A stretch of 64,000 nt of DNA from Flavobacteriaceae bacterium (GTDB lineage: Bacteria > Bacteroidota > Bacteroidia > Flavobacteriales > Flavobacteriaceae): contig JANQSO010000007.1 in NCBI GenBank assembly GCA_028284005.1, positions 496,001-560,000 of the forward strand, read 5' to 3'. Under the pieces are notes generated by a model. It saw nothing but the letters and a program-made list of their open reading frames with translations, searched no databases and was not told the origin of the DNA. This document shows, one piece after another, positions 53,904 through 62,947 of the stretch. Within the stretch, counting starts at the first letter, position 1; the number at the start of each line of letters is the position of its first letter. Both the position numbers and the translations under genes were made by a program.

Positions 53904-54847
53904 TAATTATAGGTGTCTTTTCGATAACTTTCTTCTTCGCCTTCCATGATCTGAAGATAACTTTTGTAACGTGACCAGGCAATCTCCTCTTTTTCCAAAG
54001 CCTCCTTAATGGCACATTGTGGTTCTTCCAAATGCAGACAATTGTTAAACTTGCAATGTTCCTTCAACTTAAAAAATTCGGGGAAATAATCTCCCAGTTC
54101 TTCTTTCTCCATCTCCACGATTCCAAATCCTTTTATACCGGGTGTATCAATTATTTGAGCTCCAAAAGAAAGGTCAAACATTTCTGCAAAAGTAGTGGTA
54201 TGCTGTCCTTGCTGGTGTTGTTCGGAAATTTCAGAAGTTTTTAGATTTAGTCCTTTTTCTATATAATTGATCAAAGTAGATTTTCCAACACCACTGTGCC
54301 CGGAAAACATTGAGACCTTATTAGCCATCATTGCTTTTACCTTATCGGTATTCTTCCCTGTTTTTGCAGAGATGCCTATACATTCATATCCTATATTTCT
54401 GTACAGGGCTGCTAAAAATTTAATTTCCAGCAGTTCATCCTCATTATAAGTATCTATCTTATTAAAAAGTAAAACAGCCTCAATATGATAGGCTTCTGCT
54501 GTTACTAAAAACCTGTCGATAAAAGTTGTGAATGTTGGTGGATTATTTAAAGTGACCAACAAAAAAGCAATATCGATATTTGCGGCAATAATATGGGTCT
54601 GCTTTGAAAGGTTTACAGATTTCCGGATGATATAATTCTCCCGTTCTTCAATTCTTGAAATAATTCCAATGGTTTCATCTCCTTTTGTCTCCACTTGAAA
54701 TTCTACGATATCTCCTACGGCTACCGGATTAGTGCTTTTTATGCCTCCAATGCGAAATTTTCCCTTGATACGACATTCATAAAAATCGCCTTGCTGCGAT
54801 TTTACCGTATACCAGCTTCCCGTAGATTTATAGACAACACCTTTCAT
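53903..54847 (-). CDS. rsgA: Ribosome small subunit-dependent GTPase A
   Basis: A 314-residue circularly permuted GTPase. OB-fold (about 1-70), G4 NKID (129-132), G1 GHSGVGKST (183-191), G3 DTPGIKGF, and a C-terminal zinc knuckle CKFNNCLHLEEPQC. It checks late 30S assembly. Heads the rsgA-dtd pair. Confidence 0.96.
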   Translation of the reverse strand: MKGVVYKSTGSWYTVKSQQGDFYECRIKGKFRIGGIKSTNPVAVGDIVEFQVETKGDETIGIISRIEERENYIIRKSVNLSKQTHIIAANIDIAFLLVTLNNPPTFTTFIDRFLVTAEAYHIEAVLLFNKIDTYNEDELLEIKFLAALYRNIGYECIGISAKTGKNTDKVKAMMANKVSMFSGHSGVGKSTLINYIEKGLNLKTSEISEQHQQGQHTTTFAEMFDLSFGAQIIDTPGIKGFGIVEMEKEELGDYFPEFFKLKEHCKFNNCLHLEEPQCAIKEALEKEEIAWSRYKSYLQIMEGEEESYRKDTYN

Positions 54848-54930
54848 TGTTGCAAAATTCAGAAAATAAAAACAAATGGCACTATAATTGGTTACTTTTA
54901 CGGCAGAAAAAACTTTAAACCTTTATAATT

Positions 54931-55386
54931 ATGAAAAAACTAGTAGCAGTATTTGTATTACTTGCCGTATTCACTTTCGATATGAATGCACAACAATATG
55001 AAGTAAAAGTAATTACAAGTGTAGAATCCATCGTTCCCAACGGACTGGGCAGATCCAGAATTATATCTGCTAATGCGGAGAGGGATTATGCAGAATTTAC
55101 TTCAGAACAAACCGAAGACGATAATACCCGCAATAAATCAAAAAGAAAAAAAATTCGCGTAAAAGATTTTGAAGAAACCAAACTTTTAAATTTCTATAAT
55201 TTAGGCGGAATCCGTTTTCAAAATATTGCTTCTAATGACGCTTTGATCACGTCAAAAATAAATTCAATGCTTGCTGAAGGTTGGGATCTGGCACATGTAG
55301 CAAGTGCCGTTGAGAGTGATGCAGGTGAAGGTGACAGTCAGGGAATCTTTATCACAAGATATATTTTTAAAAGAATGAAACAATAG
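54931..55386 (+). CDS. Secreted protein of unknown function
   Basis: A 151-residue protein with signal peptide (1-20, ends MNAQ). The C-terminal half (about 85-150: LLNFYNLGGIRFQNI, LAEGWDLAHVASAV, FITRYIFKR) looks like a small alpha/beta DUF4177-type fold, in which a strand FITRYIF ends the domain. The middle is Lys/Arg-rich. Divergent from rsgA and closed by a shared terminator. Function unknown. Confidence 0.72.
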   Translation: MKKLVAVFVLLAVFTFDMNAQQYEVKVITSVESIVPNGLGRSRIISANAERDYAEFTSEQTEDDNTRNKSKRKKIRVKDFEETKLLNFYNLGGIRFQNIASNDALITSKINSMLAEGWDLAHVASAVESDAGEGDSQGIFITRYIFKRMKQ

Positions 55387-55402
55387 TTGGTAACTCTTGT
55401 AA

Positions 55403-55434
55403 AAAATAAGGCCCAGAAAACAGGGCCTTATTTT
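55403..55434. terminator. Bidirectional terminator
   Basis: AAAATAAGGCCC (55403-55414) and GGGCCTTATTTT (55423-55434) form a perfect 12-bp stem with an 8-nt loop between the convergent secreted-protein and DAHP synthase genes. Confidence 0.88.
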
Positions 55435-55444
55435 TTATCATATA

Positions 55445-56530
55445 TTATTTATTTGATATCACTTTCTTTTGGTGATTGATAGATTCCTGGTGAATTGCTT
55501 TATAGATTCTTAATATAAATTCCTCACTTAAGTCATTATTTTCTCCTTCTAAGATCATTTTCCCCAAGATCTCATTCCACCTTTTGGTTTGAAGGATCGC
55601 CACATTATTTTTCTTTTTTAGCTCCCCTATCTCATCTGCTATTTTCATTCGTTTCCCCAAAATTTCCAGAAGCTTATGATCTACTACATCGATCTTGGTA
55701 CGCAAGGTTGCCAGCTTATTCTTAAACTCGATCGCATCTCCTTCTTCCTTTCTAATGCGAAGGTCGATCGTCATCTGGTGTAATGTTTCAGGTGTGATCT
55801 GCTGCCTGGCATCACTCCAAGCGTTATCCGGGTCGTGATGCGTTTCAATCATTAGCCCGTCATAATTTAGGTCTAATGCCGTTTGGCACAAGTCAAAGAT
55901 GATCTCTCTTCGTCCGGCAATATGCGAAGGATCCAAAATAAGTGGTAGGTCCGGAAAGCGATTTTGCAGATCTATAGGAATTTGCCATTCGGGATTATTC
56001 CTGTAACGTGTTTTTTCGTAGGTAGAAAAGCCTCTATGGATCACTCCCAGATTCTTTACATTAGCTTCATGAAAACGCTCAACAGCTCCTAACCAAAGCG
56101 CCAGGTCCGGATTGACAGGGTTTTTAATTAATACGGTTTTATCGGTACCCTCTAACGCCTCGGCAATTTCCTGAACAATAAAAGGAGATACTGTAGTGCG
56201 TGCACCAACCCATAAAATGTCAATATCATACTTTAGTGCCAGATCTACGTGATCTGCATTGGCAACTTCGGTAGAGGTTAGCATTCCTGTTTCATCCTTA
56301 GCTTGTTGCAGCCACTTTAGTCCCAAAGCGCCTACCCCTTCAAAGTTTCCCGGGCGGGTACGTGGTTTCCAGATACCGGCTCGTAATACGGTTGTATCTG
56401 TATTTTTTAATTGATGCGCAATTTTAAGTACTTGTTCTTCGGTCTCTGCACTGCAAGGGCCTGCAATTACAAGAGGGTGCTCTAATCCAAAAGCGTTTAA
56501 CCAGTTTCTTAAGTTTTTATTATTCTCCAT
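55445..56530 (-). CDS. Bifunctional DAHP synthase / chorismate mutase
   Basis: A 361-residue fusion. The N-terminal domain (about 1-260) is a type I-beta DAHP synthase of the KDO8P-like branch (GPCSAETEEQ, LRAGIWKPRTRPG, DPSHIAGRR). The C-terminal domain (about 265-355) is an AroQ chorismate mutase helix bundle (LRTKIDVVDHKLLEILGKRM). It starts the shikimate pathway and channels chorismate to prephenate. Its start overlaps the prephenate dehydratase end by 11 nt, so both come under the attenuator upstream. Confidence 0.93.
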   Translation of the reverse strand: MENNKNLRNWLNAFGLEHPLVIAGPCSAETEEQVLKIAHQLKNTDTTVLRAGIWKPRTRPGNFEGVGALGLKWLQQAKDETGMLTSTEVANADHVDLALKYDIDILWVGARTTVSPFIVQEIAEALEGTDKTVLIKNPVNPDLALWLGAVERFHEANVKNLGVIHRGFSTYEKTRYRNNPEWQIPIDLQNRFPDLPLILDPSHIAGRREIIFDLCQTALDLNYDGLMIETHHDPDNAWSDARQQITPETLHQMTIDLRIRKEEGDAIEFKNKLATLRTKIDVVDHKLLEILGKRMKIADEIGELKKKNNVAILQTKRWNEILGKMILEGENNDLSEEFILRIYKAIHQESINHQKKVISNK

Positions 56531-57392
56531 TTACTGCTGCATTAGTTAAGGTACTGGGTACCCTGTTTAGATTTTGCCTGTATGTCCCAAGCACCTTCAA
56601 TTCTTTCACTGCTTTTTCAAGTATCGCCGTTACCTCGCTAAATAGTATGTAATCTGCAAATAACACATCAATAAAAAATGCATATTGCCAAGGTTTTCCA
56701 ATAATAGGTAATGACTGTATTTTAGTTAAATTGATGTCAAAGGTACTCAACAATTGCAAAACATTTGACAAACTTCCCACATGATGGTCCAACTCGAATT
56801 TCAAGGTAGCTTTATTCGCTTCAATAACATCTGCCTGAGTTTTTCTGCCAATTACTATGAAACGTGTTTGGTTTTCTTTTATATTCTGAATTTTACTGTC
56901 CAGAATTTTCAATCCGAATCTTTCTGCAACCTGCTTTCCGGCAATGGCAGCAACTCCTTTTAAATTATTCTCTTTAATTCGTCTTGCTTCCGAAGCAGTA
57001 TCTTTTCCTTCAATTATCTTACAATGTGGTGGGAATCTTTGCAAATAATCTTTGCATTGCAACAATGCCACAGGATGTGAATGAATCTCTTCAATATCGT
57101 ATATAGACTCACTTTCCAGGGCCATTACATACATATCTATATTCAAAAAGGTCTCATCAACAATTTTAAAGTTCCCCGAGTCTATTAAATTATAATTGGG
57201 CAATATAGAACCTGCTATGGAATTTTCTATAGCGAGTACTCCAAAATCTGCATTAAAGTTTGATACTTCCTGCGTTACCTTTTCAAAAGAGTCGCACTTG
57301 ATCAATTGTACTTCCCTATTCGGAAAAAGTTGCTGCACCGCCATATCGTGAAAAGAACTTTCTATTCCCTGTATTGCAATTCTCATACTCAT
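56520..57392 (-). CDS. pheA: Prephenate dehydratase
   Basis: A 290-residue enzyme with a PDT catalytic domain (about 1-180; IQGIESSFHDMAV, ENSIAGSILPNYNLI, and TRFIVIGR at its end) and an ACT regulatory domain (about 195-275; VGSLSNVLQLLSTFDINLTKIQSLPI). It forms phenylpyruvate for phenylalanine. The ACT domain normally binds phenylalanine for feedback inhibition. A leader peptide and terminator stand just upstream. Confidence 0.94.
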   Translation of the reverse strand: MSMRIAIQGIESSFHDMAVQQLFPNREVQLIKCDSFEKVTQEVSNFNADFGVLAIENSIAGSILPNYNLIDSGNFKIVDETFLNIDMYVMALESESIYDIEEIHSHPVALLQCKDYLQRFPPHCKIIEGKDTASEARRIKENNLKGVAAIAGKQVAERFGLKILDSKIQNIKENQTRFIVIGRKTQADVIEANKATLKFELDHHVGSLSNVLQLLSTFDINLTKIQSLPIIGKPWQYAFFIDVLFADYILFSEVTAILEKAVKELKVLGTYRQNLNRVPSTLTNAAVNGE

Positions 57393-57416
57393 AATTTTTA
57401 ATTTTAGTGTATAAAA

Positions 57417-57444
57417 AAAGTCCCGGAAAAAATTCCGAGACTTT
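57417..57444 (-). terminator. Attenuator terminator in the pheA leader
   Basis: AAAGTCCCGGAA (57417-57428) and TTCCGAGACTTT (57433-57444) form a 12-bp stem with one mismatch. On the minus strand it is followed by a long U run (GACTTTTTTTATAC). It lies between the leader peptide and the pheA ATG at 57392, so it would end transcription before the structural genes. Its 5' arm (57433-57440) can instead pair with leader bases 57480-57486. Confidence 0.85.
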
Positions 57445-57468
57445 CATAATAATTAATATGTTCATTAA

Positions 57469-57540
57469 CTACATAACAATCCCGGATCTTTCCGTAAAAT
57501 AGAAAAACCAAAAATTGAAATATGTACTTAATTTGTTCAT
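57469..57540 (-). CDS. Aromatic-rich leader peptide of the pheA operon
   Basis: A 23-codon frame from ATG (57538-57540) to TAG (57469-57471). Codons 7-15 read YFNFWFFYF: five Phe, two Tyr and one Trp in nine residues. It ends TERSGIVM. Position in front of pheA, size and composition match a transcription-attenuation leader that senses charged tRNA-Phe (perhaps also Tyr or Trp). Codons 19-21 overlap the segment that can pair with the terminator arm. Translation of this frame is inferred. Confidence 0.8.
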   Translation of the reverse strand: MNKLSTYFNFWFFYFTERSGIVM

Positions 57541-57557
57541 TGTTCGTTTATGTATTG

Positions 57558-57586
57558 CTAAAGTAGCTAAAACTTTAAAAGGACAA
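57558..57586 (-). promoter_or_regulatory. Promoter of the pheA leader
   Basis: On the minus strand TTG (57584-57586) and TACTTTAG (57558-57565; one mismatch to TAnnTTTG) are separated by 18 nt. The transcript would start about 10 nt before the leader ATG. Confidence 0.55.
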
Positions 57587-57613
57587 AATCTTTTTTCAAT
57601 TTTTTTATTTGTG

Positions 57614-57621
57614 TAGCTTTG
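57614..57621 (+). promoter_or_regulatory. -7 box of gldA
   Basis: TAGCTTTG fits TAnnTTTG and ends 13 nt before the gldA ATG, implying a very short leader. No correctly spaced TTG is evident. Confidence 0.5.
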
Positions 57622-57634
57622 AAAAACCAATTTC

Positions 57635-58534
57635 ATGTCGATAAACGTACAAAATATCACCAAAGATTATAATGGGCAAAGAGCATTAAGCAATATCTCT
57701 TTTTCAATTAAAAAAGGGGAGATTGTAGGTTTTTTGGGCCCTAATGGTGCCGGAAAATCCACAATGATGAAGATTCTTACTACGTTTTTGAATGCTACGG
57801 AAGGAACTGCAACTGTAAATAATTTTGCTGTTTCCGAAGAAGTTATCGACGTACAAAAAAGTGTCGGTTATTTAGCGGAACACAATCCCTTATACCTGGA
57901 TATGTACGTTCGGGAATACCTGCGTTTTAATGCAGAGATTTACGGTACTTCCAAAAGTGGAGTTGAAACCATAATCGAGCGTACCGGACTCGCTCCCGAA
58001 GCACACAAAAAAATCGGGCAACTTTCCAAAGGGTATAGGCAACGTGTAGGACTTGCCAATGCATTATTGCACGATCCGGAGGTATTGATACTAGATGAAC
58101 CCACAACCGGCCTGGATCCTAATCAATTAATTGAGATCCGTGAACTTATTAAAAGCATAGGCAAGGAAAAAACAGTGTTGCTTTCCACACACATTATGCA
58201 AGAAGTGGAAGCTATTTGTGACCGGGTGATCATAATCAATAAAGGGAAAATAGTCCTCGACAAGAAATTAAGCGAACTTAAAAACAGTAATGAACAAATA
58301 ATTGAAGTTGAGTTTGATTATCGTGTAGAAGAGGTAGCTCTAAAGCAGTTGCCTAAGGTTTCAAAAGTAGATAACATCTCGGGGTTTGTGTACCAGCTAT
58401 ATTTTGATACAGATCAGGATATGCGCGGTAAGGTTTTTGATTATGCCCATGATAATGGATTGAAAATACTCCAATTACATCAAAAGAATACTACTCTCGA
58501 AAAATTATTTATTGAGTTAACTACTCAAAAATAA
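57635..58534 (+). CDS. gldA: Gliding motility ABC transporter ATPase GldA
   Basis: A 299-residue ABC ATPase. Walker A GPNGAGKST (35-43), signature LSKGYRQR, Walker B VLILDEP, H-loop LSTHIM, then a C-terminal domain of about 85 residues as in GldA and NatA/CcmA types. GldA works with GldF and GldG in gliding flavobacteria; those genes are not in this window. The name rests on close motif match and the presence of gldB and gldC nearby. Its end overlaps the convergent DUF2807 gene by 14 nt. Confidence 0.85.
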   Translation: MSINVQNITKDYNGQRALSNISFSIKKGEIVGFLGPNGAGKSTMMKILTTFLNATEGTATVNNFAVSEEVIDVQKSVGYLAEHNPLYLDMYVREYLRFNAEIYGTSKSGVETIIERTGLAPEAHKKIGQLSKGYRQRVGLANALLHDPEVLILDEPTTGLDPNQLIEIRELIKSIGKEKTVLLSTHIMQEVEAICDRVIIINKGKIVLDKKLSELKNSNEQIIEVEFDYRVEEVALKQLPKVSKVDNISGFVYQLYFDTDQDMRGKVFDYAHDNGLKILQLHQKNTTLEKLFIELTTQK

Positions 58535-59273
58535 GCCTTCCTGTAAAGAGTTCTTCAACTTCAACGACCGGAGGACGATTTTTAGCGATCACATCCCCCA
58601 AACCTGTAATTGTTCCAACAATTAGGTTTCTAGGGTTAACAATCATTTTATTTGTACTTCTATGCTGAAAATAAAAATGCCTAATTTCCAAATCAGCAGA
58701 TTCTATCCGTACATCGCCATCAAGCGCTCCAAAAAAAGCAACATTAGCCTCTCCTTTCAAATAAAATTTGGAAAGACCATTGGCATATATTCGCAATCTT
58801 TGAACATCGAGCTGGTCTAATCTAAAATCACCATCTATATGGTATTGCCCTTCACTAAATCGGTCATCGGAGACCAAATTTAGTTCTTCAAATCGAAGAG
58901 GGCCAATATTTTCAACTGTAAATCCGGAGCTATTTCTAATTTCGTCAATATTTGGTGTAGTAACATATGCCTTAGTTATTGCATAATCTCTTACCCAATT
59001 GCAACTATTTCTGTCACTTATTGTTAAAATACTATCCTTAACCTTCACTTGAATTTCGTTCATTAAATTTTCTCCGGTCTCAACTCTAATATTTTGTGTT
59101 TCTCCATGACTAATTATTAACTGAACTCTTTCCCAGACCTGTACTTTTTTAAACACTGCAACTTCAAACTCCTTCTCTATAATATCTCCCGAGCTTTGAA
59201 TACAATCCCAGCTATACTCAGAACTACATCCAAAAAGAAAAACAAAAGTTAGTGTGTATATTATTTTTTTCAT
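58521..59273 (-). CDS. Head GIN-domain (DUF2807) lipoprotein
   Basis: A 250-residue protein with a lipoprotein signal (MKKIIYTLTFVFLFGC, lipobox Cys16). The rest is a beta-helix-like repeat region, typical of DUF2807 head GIN proteins: IQVKVKDSILTISD, LDQLDVQRLRIYANG, ANVAFFGALDGDVRI. Function of the family is unknown. Follows the PagL-like gene by 8 nt on the same strand. Confidence 0.8.
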   Translation of the reverse strand: MKKIIYTLTFVFLFGCSSEYSWDCIQSSGDIIEKEFEVAVFKKVQVWERVQLIISHGETQNIRVETGENLMNEIQVKVKDSILTISDRNSCNWVRDYAITKAYVTTPNIDEIRNSSGFTVENIGPLRFEELNLVSDDRFSEGQYHIDGDFRLDQLDVQRLRIYANGLSKFYLKGEANVAFFGALDGDVRIESADLEIRHFYFQHRSTNKMIVNPRNLIVGTITGLGDVIAKNRPPVVEVEELFTGRLIFE

Positions 59274-59281
59274 TTTAAAAA

Positions 59282-60391
59282 CTATAATCGGACTCCTATA
59301 CTAAATTCAACAGCTTCAGCTTTGGCCCAGTGGGCTTTTACCGTTGCTCCGGCAAATAATTTGTTCTTATAAAAATACCTTTTTAAACCCAATCTATTAT
59401 ATACTTGATTCTCAAATTCATAAGGCCAATATACATAATATCCTAATTGAGATACAAAGGCAACTTTGTTAAATCGCAATTCATGGCCAACAAAGACGCC
59501 AATTCGCCTGTAATCTTCATCTCCCGTTAATCCATCTCCGGGGAAAGCTATCGAGCGGTACCTGATAAGTTCTTCCAAAAATCCCGAGAAGTAAACATCC
59601 ACACCTGCCTGAAAAGTACTTTTATAATTAATTCGCTTATCTGCAAAAGCCGAAAATGTGAAAAAAGGGAATTGGCCCAGGCCATTGACGTCTGCCTCAT
59701 TAATACCAGTTCGAAGGACGATATTGACCTTTATCGGTTCTGCATAATTCGAACTCCGCCATGACCCCAAAGGAATTCGGTTTGGGAAACTTAACGGGTC
59801 GAACTGATAACTCATTCCCGCATTAAAATACAATGTATTTGTACTATTGTTTGGTGCTTTAAAATTTGCGTTCGAATAATGTATTATTCCAAATCCTACA
59901 TGAAACCCCAGTCCTTTATAAAGATTCTCTCTAACATAATTTACCTTTAAAAAAGAAGAACTTAAAAAATGACTGCCATATGCATTATTCTGGAAGTTTG
60001 TTTCGGGATGGTAAGGATTCGTCGCATACGCAATTCCCTGTCCCATTCTTATAGTTAAGGTGCGATTTAAAAAATACCAATTAAAATGACCGTAGATCGA
60101 ATAATTTTCCCCTAAATATGGGTTTTTCATATCCTGATAAGAAAATGTAAAGCCCCAGTCCGGATAATTATAACGGCTCTCCCATTCATTGAAACCATAT
60201 GTTTTACGATTGTAACTAAGAATGATCCCTGTTGGATGGTCCGTTATTAAATGTGAAATATCCGGGTTATGCTCCATGATAGATCCGTAAAAATAATCGG
60301 CTTCGATGGAATGAAATTTTAATTCATTCTGTTGAGCAATGGTAAGTTGAAAAGAAAGAATTACGGTTAACAAGTAAAAAGTATTCTTCAT
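59282..60391 (-). CDS. PagL-like acyloxyacyl hydrolase (lipid A deacylase)
   Basis: A 369-residue outer-membrane protein. The ATG at 60389-60391 opens a signal peptide (MKNTFYLLTVILSF, ends TIAQ); an upstream GTG at 60418 is less likely. The motif IIHYSNANF is the PagL active site with catalytic His and Ser of the acyloxyacyl hydrolase family. Alternating strands make a beta barrel. The family removes an acyl chain from lipid A. The sequence is longer than Pseudomonas PagL (about 173), so substrate may differ. Confidence 0.8.
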   Translation of the reverse strand: MKNTFYLLTVILSFQLTIAQQNELKFHSIEADYFYGSIMEHNPDISHLITDHPTGIILSYNRKTYGFNEWESRYNYPDWGFTFSYQDMKNPYLGENYSIYGHFNWYFLNRTLTIRMGQGIAYATNPYHPETNFQNNAYGSHFLSSSFLKVNYVRENLYKGLGFHVGFGIIHYSNANFKAPNNSTNTLYFNAGMSYQFDPLSFPNRIPLGSWRSSNYAEPIKVNIVLRTGINEADVNGLGQFPFFTFSAFADKRINYKSTFQAGVDVYFSGFLEELIRYRSIAFPGDGLTGDEDYRRIGVFVGHELRFNKVAFVSQLGYYVYWPYEFENQVYNRLGLKRYFYKNKLFAGATVKAHWAKAEAVEFSIGVRL

Positions 60392-60458
60392 GTCTTTTAA
60401 AGAGCCGTAAATATACACTAATCCTAAAAATTGAAAAGGAAATAAAATTCATTTTAAC

Positions 60459-61409
60459 TCAAAATGGCAGATGAGAAAAATCTACATTACCGCCTGAAAG
60501 AATTATACCGACCTTTTTACCTTTGAACCTTTCTTTTTCGCTAAGTAGCGCTGCAAACGAGACTGCACTCGAAGGTTCAACTATTATTTTTACCCGCTCC
60601 CATATATAACGCATCGCCGAAGCGATTTCTTTTTCTTCTACTCTAATAATTTCACTAACCAATTGCTTAATAATAGGAAAATTAATGTCTCCCAGATTGG
60701 TTTTTAATCCATCTGCTATAGTGTTAGCTGATCTATTGACTTCAATTTTACCACTTTTTAAAGATCTATAAGCGTCGTCTGCCTCAAATGGTTCCCCACC
60801 AATAGTTTTGCAATTATTTCCAAAATAGTGAGTGGCTAATGAGGTACCTGCGATCAATCCTCCACCTCCAACGGGTGTAAAAACAAAATCCAGGTCCGGA
60901 TACTCTTCCAGTAATTCCATAGCAGCCGTTGCGTTTCCTAAAATCACATCCATATTATTGGAGGGATGTAAAAAGGTCGCTCCTTTTTCTTCTCGGATTT
61001 TTTTTGATTCGGTTTCACGAGCTGCCAAGCTGGACTGAGATTCGGTAATTATCCCTCCATATCCTCTAACAGCATCCTTTTTAACCTGTGGCGCATTAAA
61101 AGGCATTACTATGTAAGCTTTCACTCCAAGATTTTTTGCTGCCAAAGAGATCGCCTGCCCAAAATTTCCCGAAGAATGTGTTACCACACCGGCCTGCTTT
61201 TGTTTTTCGGTTAATTGAAGAATTGCATTTGTAGCTCCACGCATCTTGAAAGCACCCATTTTTTGAAAATTCTCGCACTTGAAGTAAACATTTGCCCCGG
61301 AGAGCGTGTTCAAGAATGATGAAGTAAAAACAGGAGTTCTATGAAGGTAAGGTTTGGTAATTCCGGATACGGAAATAAGGGTCTCCTTTGATGGAAGCGC
61401 ATTGTTCAT
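60459..61409 (-). CDS. Threonine/serine dehydratase or serine racemase (PLP)
   Basis: A 316-residue fold-type II PLP enzyme; I start it at the ATG at 61407-61409. The PLP lysine is K55 in GAFKMRGA, the phosphate loop is GGGGLIAG, and the cofactor site SGGNVDF is at the end. Lacking an ACT-like regulatory domain, it is the catabolic TdcB or serine racemase type, not biosynthetic IlvA. Which reaction dominates cannot be told. Confidence 0.88.
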   Translation of the reverse strand: MNNALPSKETLISVSGITKPYLHRTPVFTSSFLNTLSGANVYFKCENFQKMGAFKMRGATNAILQLTEKQKQAGVVTHSSGNFGQAISLAAKNLGVKAYIVMPFNAPQVKKDAVRGYGGIITESQSSLAARETESKKIREEKGATFLHPSNNMDVILGNATAAMELLEEYPDLDFVFTPVGGGGLIAGTSLATHYFGNNCKTIGGEPFEADDAYRSLKSGKIEVNRSANTIADGLKTNLGDINFPIIKQLVSEIIRVEEKEIASAMRYIWERVKIIVEPSSAVSFAALLSEKERFKGKKVGIILSGGNVDFSHLPF

Positions 61410-61543
61410 ATTGTAAAAATAACAAAATTGCACTACAGTCAAATCCAGTATATTCTGTATTTTTTACTACTTCAACAGCGTTATAATAATAGAATTTTTA
61501 AAAGAAGTTTATTTTCTCTGAAGATATAGTATCGGTTCTCCTA

Positions 61544-61957
61544 TCATTCCTTTATAAGATCGGCTAAACTCGTATTCTCAAAAATTTGCAGTGTATTATC
61601 CCGTACTCGTAGCATTAAATTATGGACACTGCATTTCTCTTCATCTTGGCAGTCATCACATTTCTTATAAAAATTTAAGCTTACGCACGGCACCATTGCT
61701 ATAGGACCTTCCAAAACCCTATAGACACCAGAAATTGGAATATCTTTAGCCTCTTTCAAGAGGTAATAGCCGCCGCCTTTCCCTTTTTTAGATTCGAGAT
61801 AACCGGCCTTACGAAGTAGCAGTAATATACTTTCCAAAAATTTTTGAGAGATGTTTTCAGATTCAGAAATCACAGAAATCTGTACAGGATCTTGCACCCT
61901 TTGTTTTGCAAGGAAGGTCAATGCTTTGAGTCCATATTTTGTTTTTCGAGATAACAT
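61544..61957 (-). CDS. Rrf2-family regulator with Cys cluster
   Basis: A 137-residue winged helix regulator. N-terminal helix-turn-helix (about 1-60, RKTKYGLKALTFLAKQR, SESENISQKFLESIL). The effector region has C91, C100, C103, C109 and H112, more Cys than the three of IscR, and could hold a Fe-S cluster or sense thiols. It lies 33 nt after metF on the same strand, so a role in sulfur amino acid or Fe-S control is plausible. Confidence 0.87.
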   Translation of the reverse strand: MLSRKTKYGLKALTFLAKQRVQDPVQISVISESENISQKFLESILLLLRKAGYLESKKGKGGGYYLLKEAKDIPISGVYRVLEGPIAMVPCVSLNFYKKCDDCQDEEKCSVHNLMLRVRDNTLQIFENTSLADLIKE

Positions 61958-61990
61958 ACTTACAAAAATATTAATTAAACATACAATATT

Positions 61991-62947
61991 TTAAAATAAT
62001 TGCGATGCAATTGCCTTAATATTGTCACTTTTGCCCATAGAATAGTAATGTAAAAAAGGGATATCCTTTGTCATTAGTTCCTTACTCTGCATTGTACACC
62101 ACGCAATTCCTACCTGTCGTACCTCATCATTGTTTTTACATTTTATAACCTCTTTAATTAGATCTTCCGGCAGGTCCGCATTGAACCGCTGTGGAATGAT
62201 ATTTAACTGCTTTTTTGAAGATAACGGCTTAAGTCCGGGGATTATTGGAACCGTAATTCCCGCTTCACGGCATTTTGCCACAAAACGAAAAAACTTCTCA
62301 TTATCAAAAAACATCTGTGTTACTACATAAGACGCTCCGTTCTTAATCTTTCTTTTCAAAAAATGGATATCGCTTTCCAAATTAGGAGCTTCCACATGTT
62401 TTTCGGGGTAACCGGCTACCCCAATACAAAAATCTGTTTGCGCCTGATTTAATATCTCTTCATCCAGGTATTCCCCTCTATTAAGAGCTTCTACCTGTTT
62501 TACTAATTCTTCGGCATAGGTATGCCCTTCTTTTTCCGGAGAGAAATAAGTTTCATTTTTAACAGCATCTCCCCGAAGAGCCATCACATTATCAATTCCT
62601 AAAAAGTCCAGGTCGATTAAGAAGTTCTCCGTATCTTCTTTTGTAAAACCCCCACACAAAATATGAGGAATCGCATCCACTTGATATTTATTTTGAATAG
62701 CTGCACAAATTCCAACAGTGCCTGGTCTTTTTCTAACAATTTTCTTTTCCAAAAGTCCGTTTTCGCGTTCCTTATAGACATATTCTTCCCTGTGATATGT
62801 TACATCGATAAAAGGCGGGTTAAATTCCATTAAGGGATCTATACTATCAAAAATAGATTGAATATTTTGTCCCTTTAAAGGCGGTAAAATCTCAAAAGAG
62901 AACTGTGTATTCCCATTCCCGTTTTTTATATGTTCTGTTACTTTCAT
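61991..62947 (-). CDS. metF: Methylenetetrahydrofolate reductase
   Basis: A 318-residue FAD-dependent TIM-barrel enzyme that makes 5-methyl-THF for methionine synthase. Motifs: FSFEILPP near 16-23, DVTYHREE, GGFTKEDTENFLIDLDFLGIDNVMALRGD and QMFFDNEKFFRF. The start overlaps the metH stop by 1 nt, so the pair is co-transcribed. Confidence 0.95.
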   Translation of the reverse strand: MKVTEHIKNGNGNTQFSFEILPPLKGQNIQSIFDSIDPLMEFNPPFIDVTYHREEYVYKERENGLLEKKIVRKRPGTVGICAAIQNKYQVDAIPHILCGGFTKEDTENFLIDLDFLGIDNVMALRGDAVKNETYFSPEKEGHTYAEELVKQVEALNRGEYLDEEILNQAQTDFCIGVAGYPEKHVEAPNLESDIHFLKRKIKNGASYVVTQMFFDNEKFFRFVAKCREAGITVPIIPGLKPLSSKKQLNIIPQRFNADLPEDLIKEVIKCKNNDEVRQVGIAWCTMQSKELMTKDIPFLHYYSMGKSDNIKAIASQLF

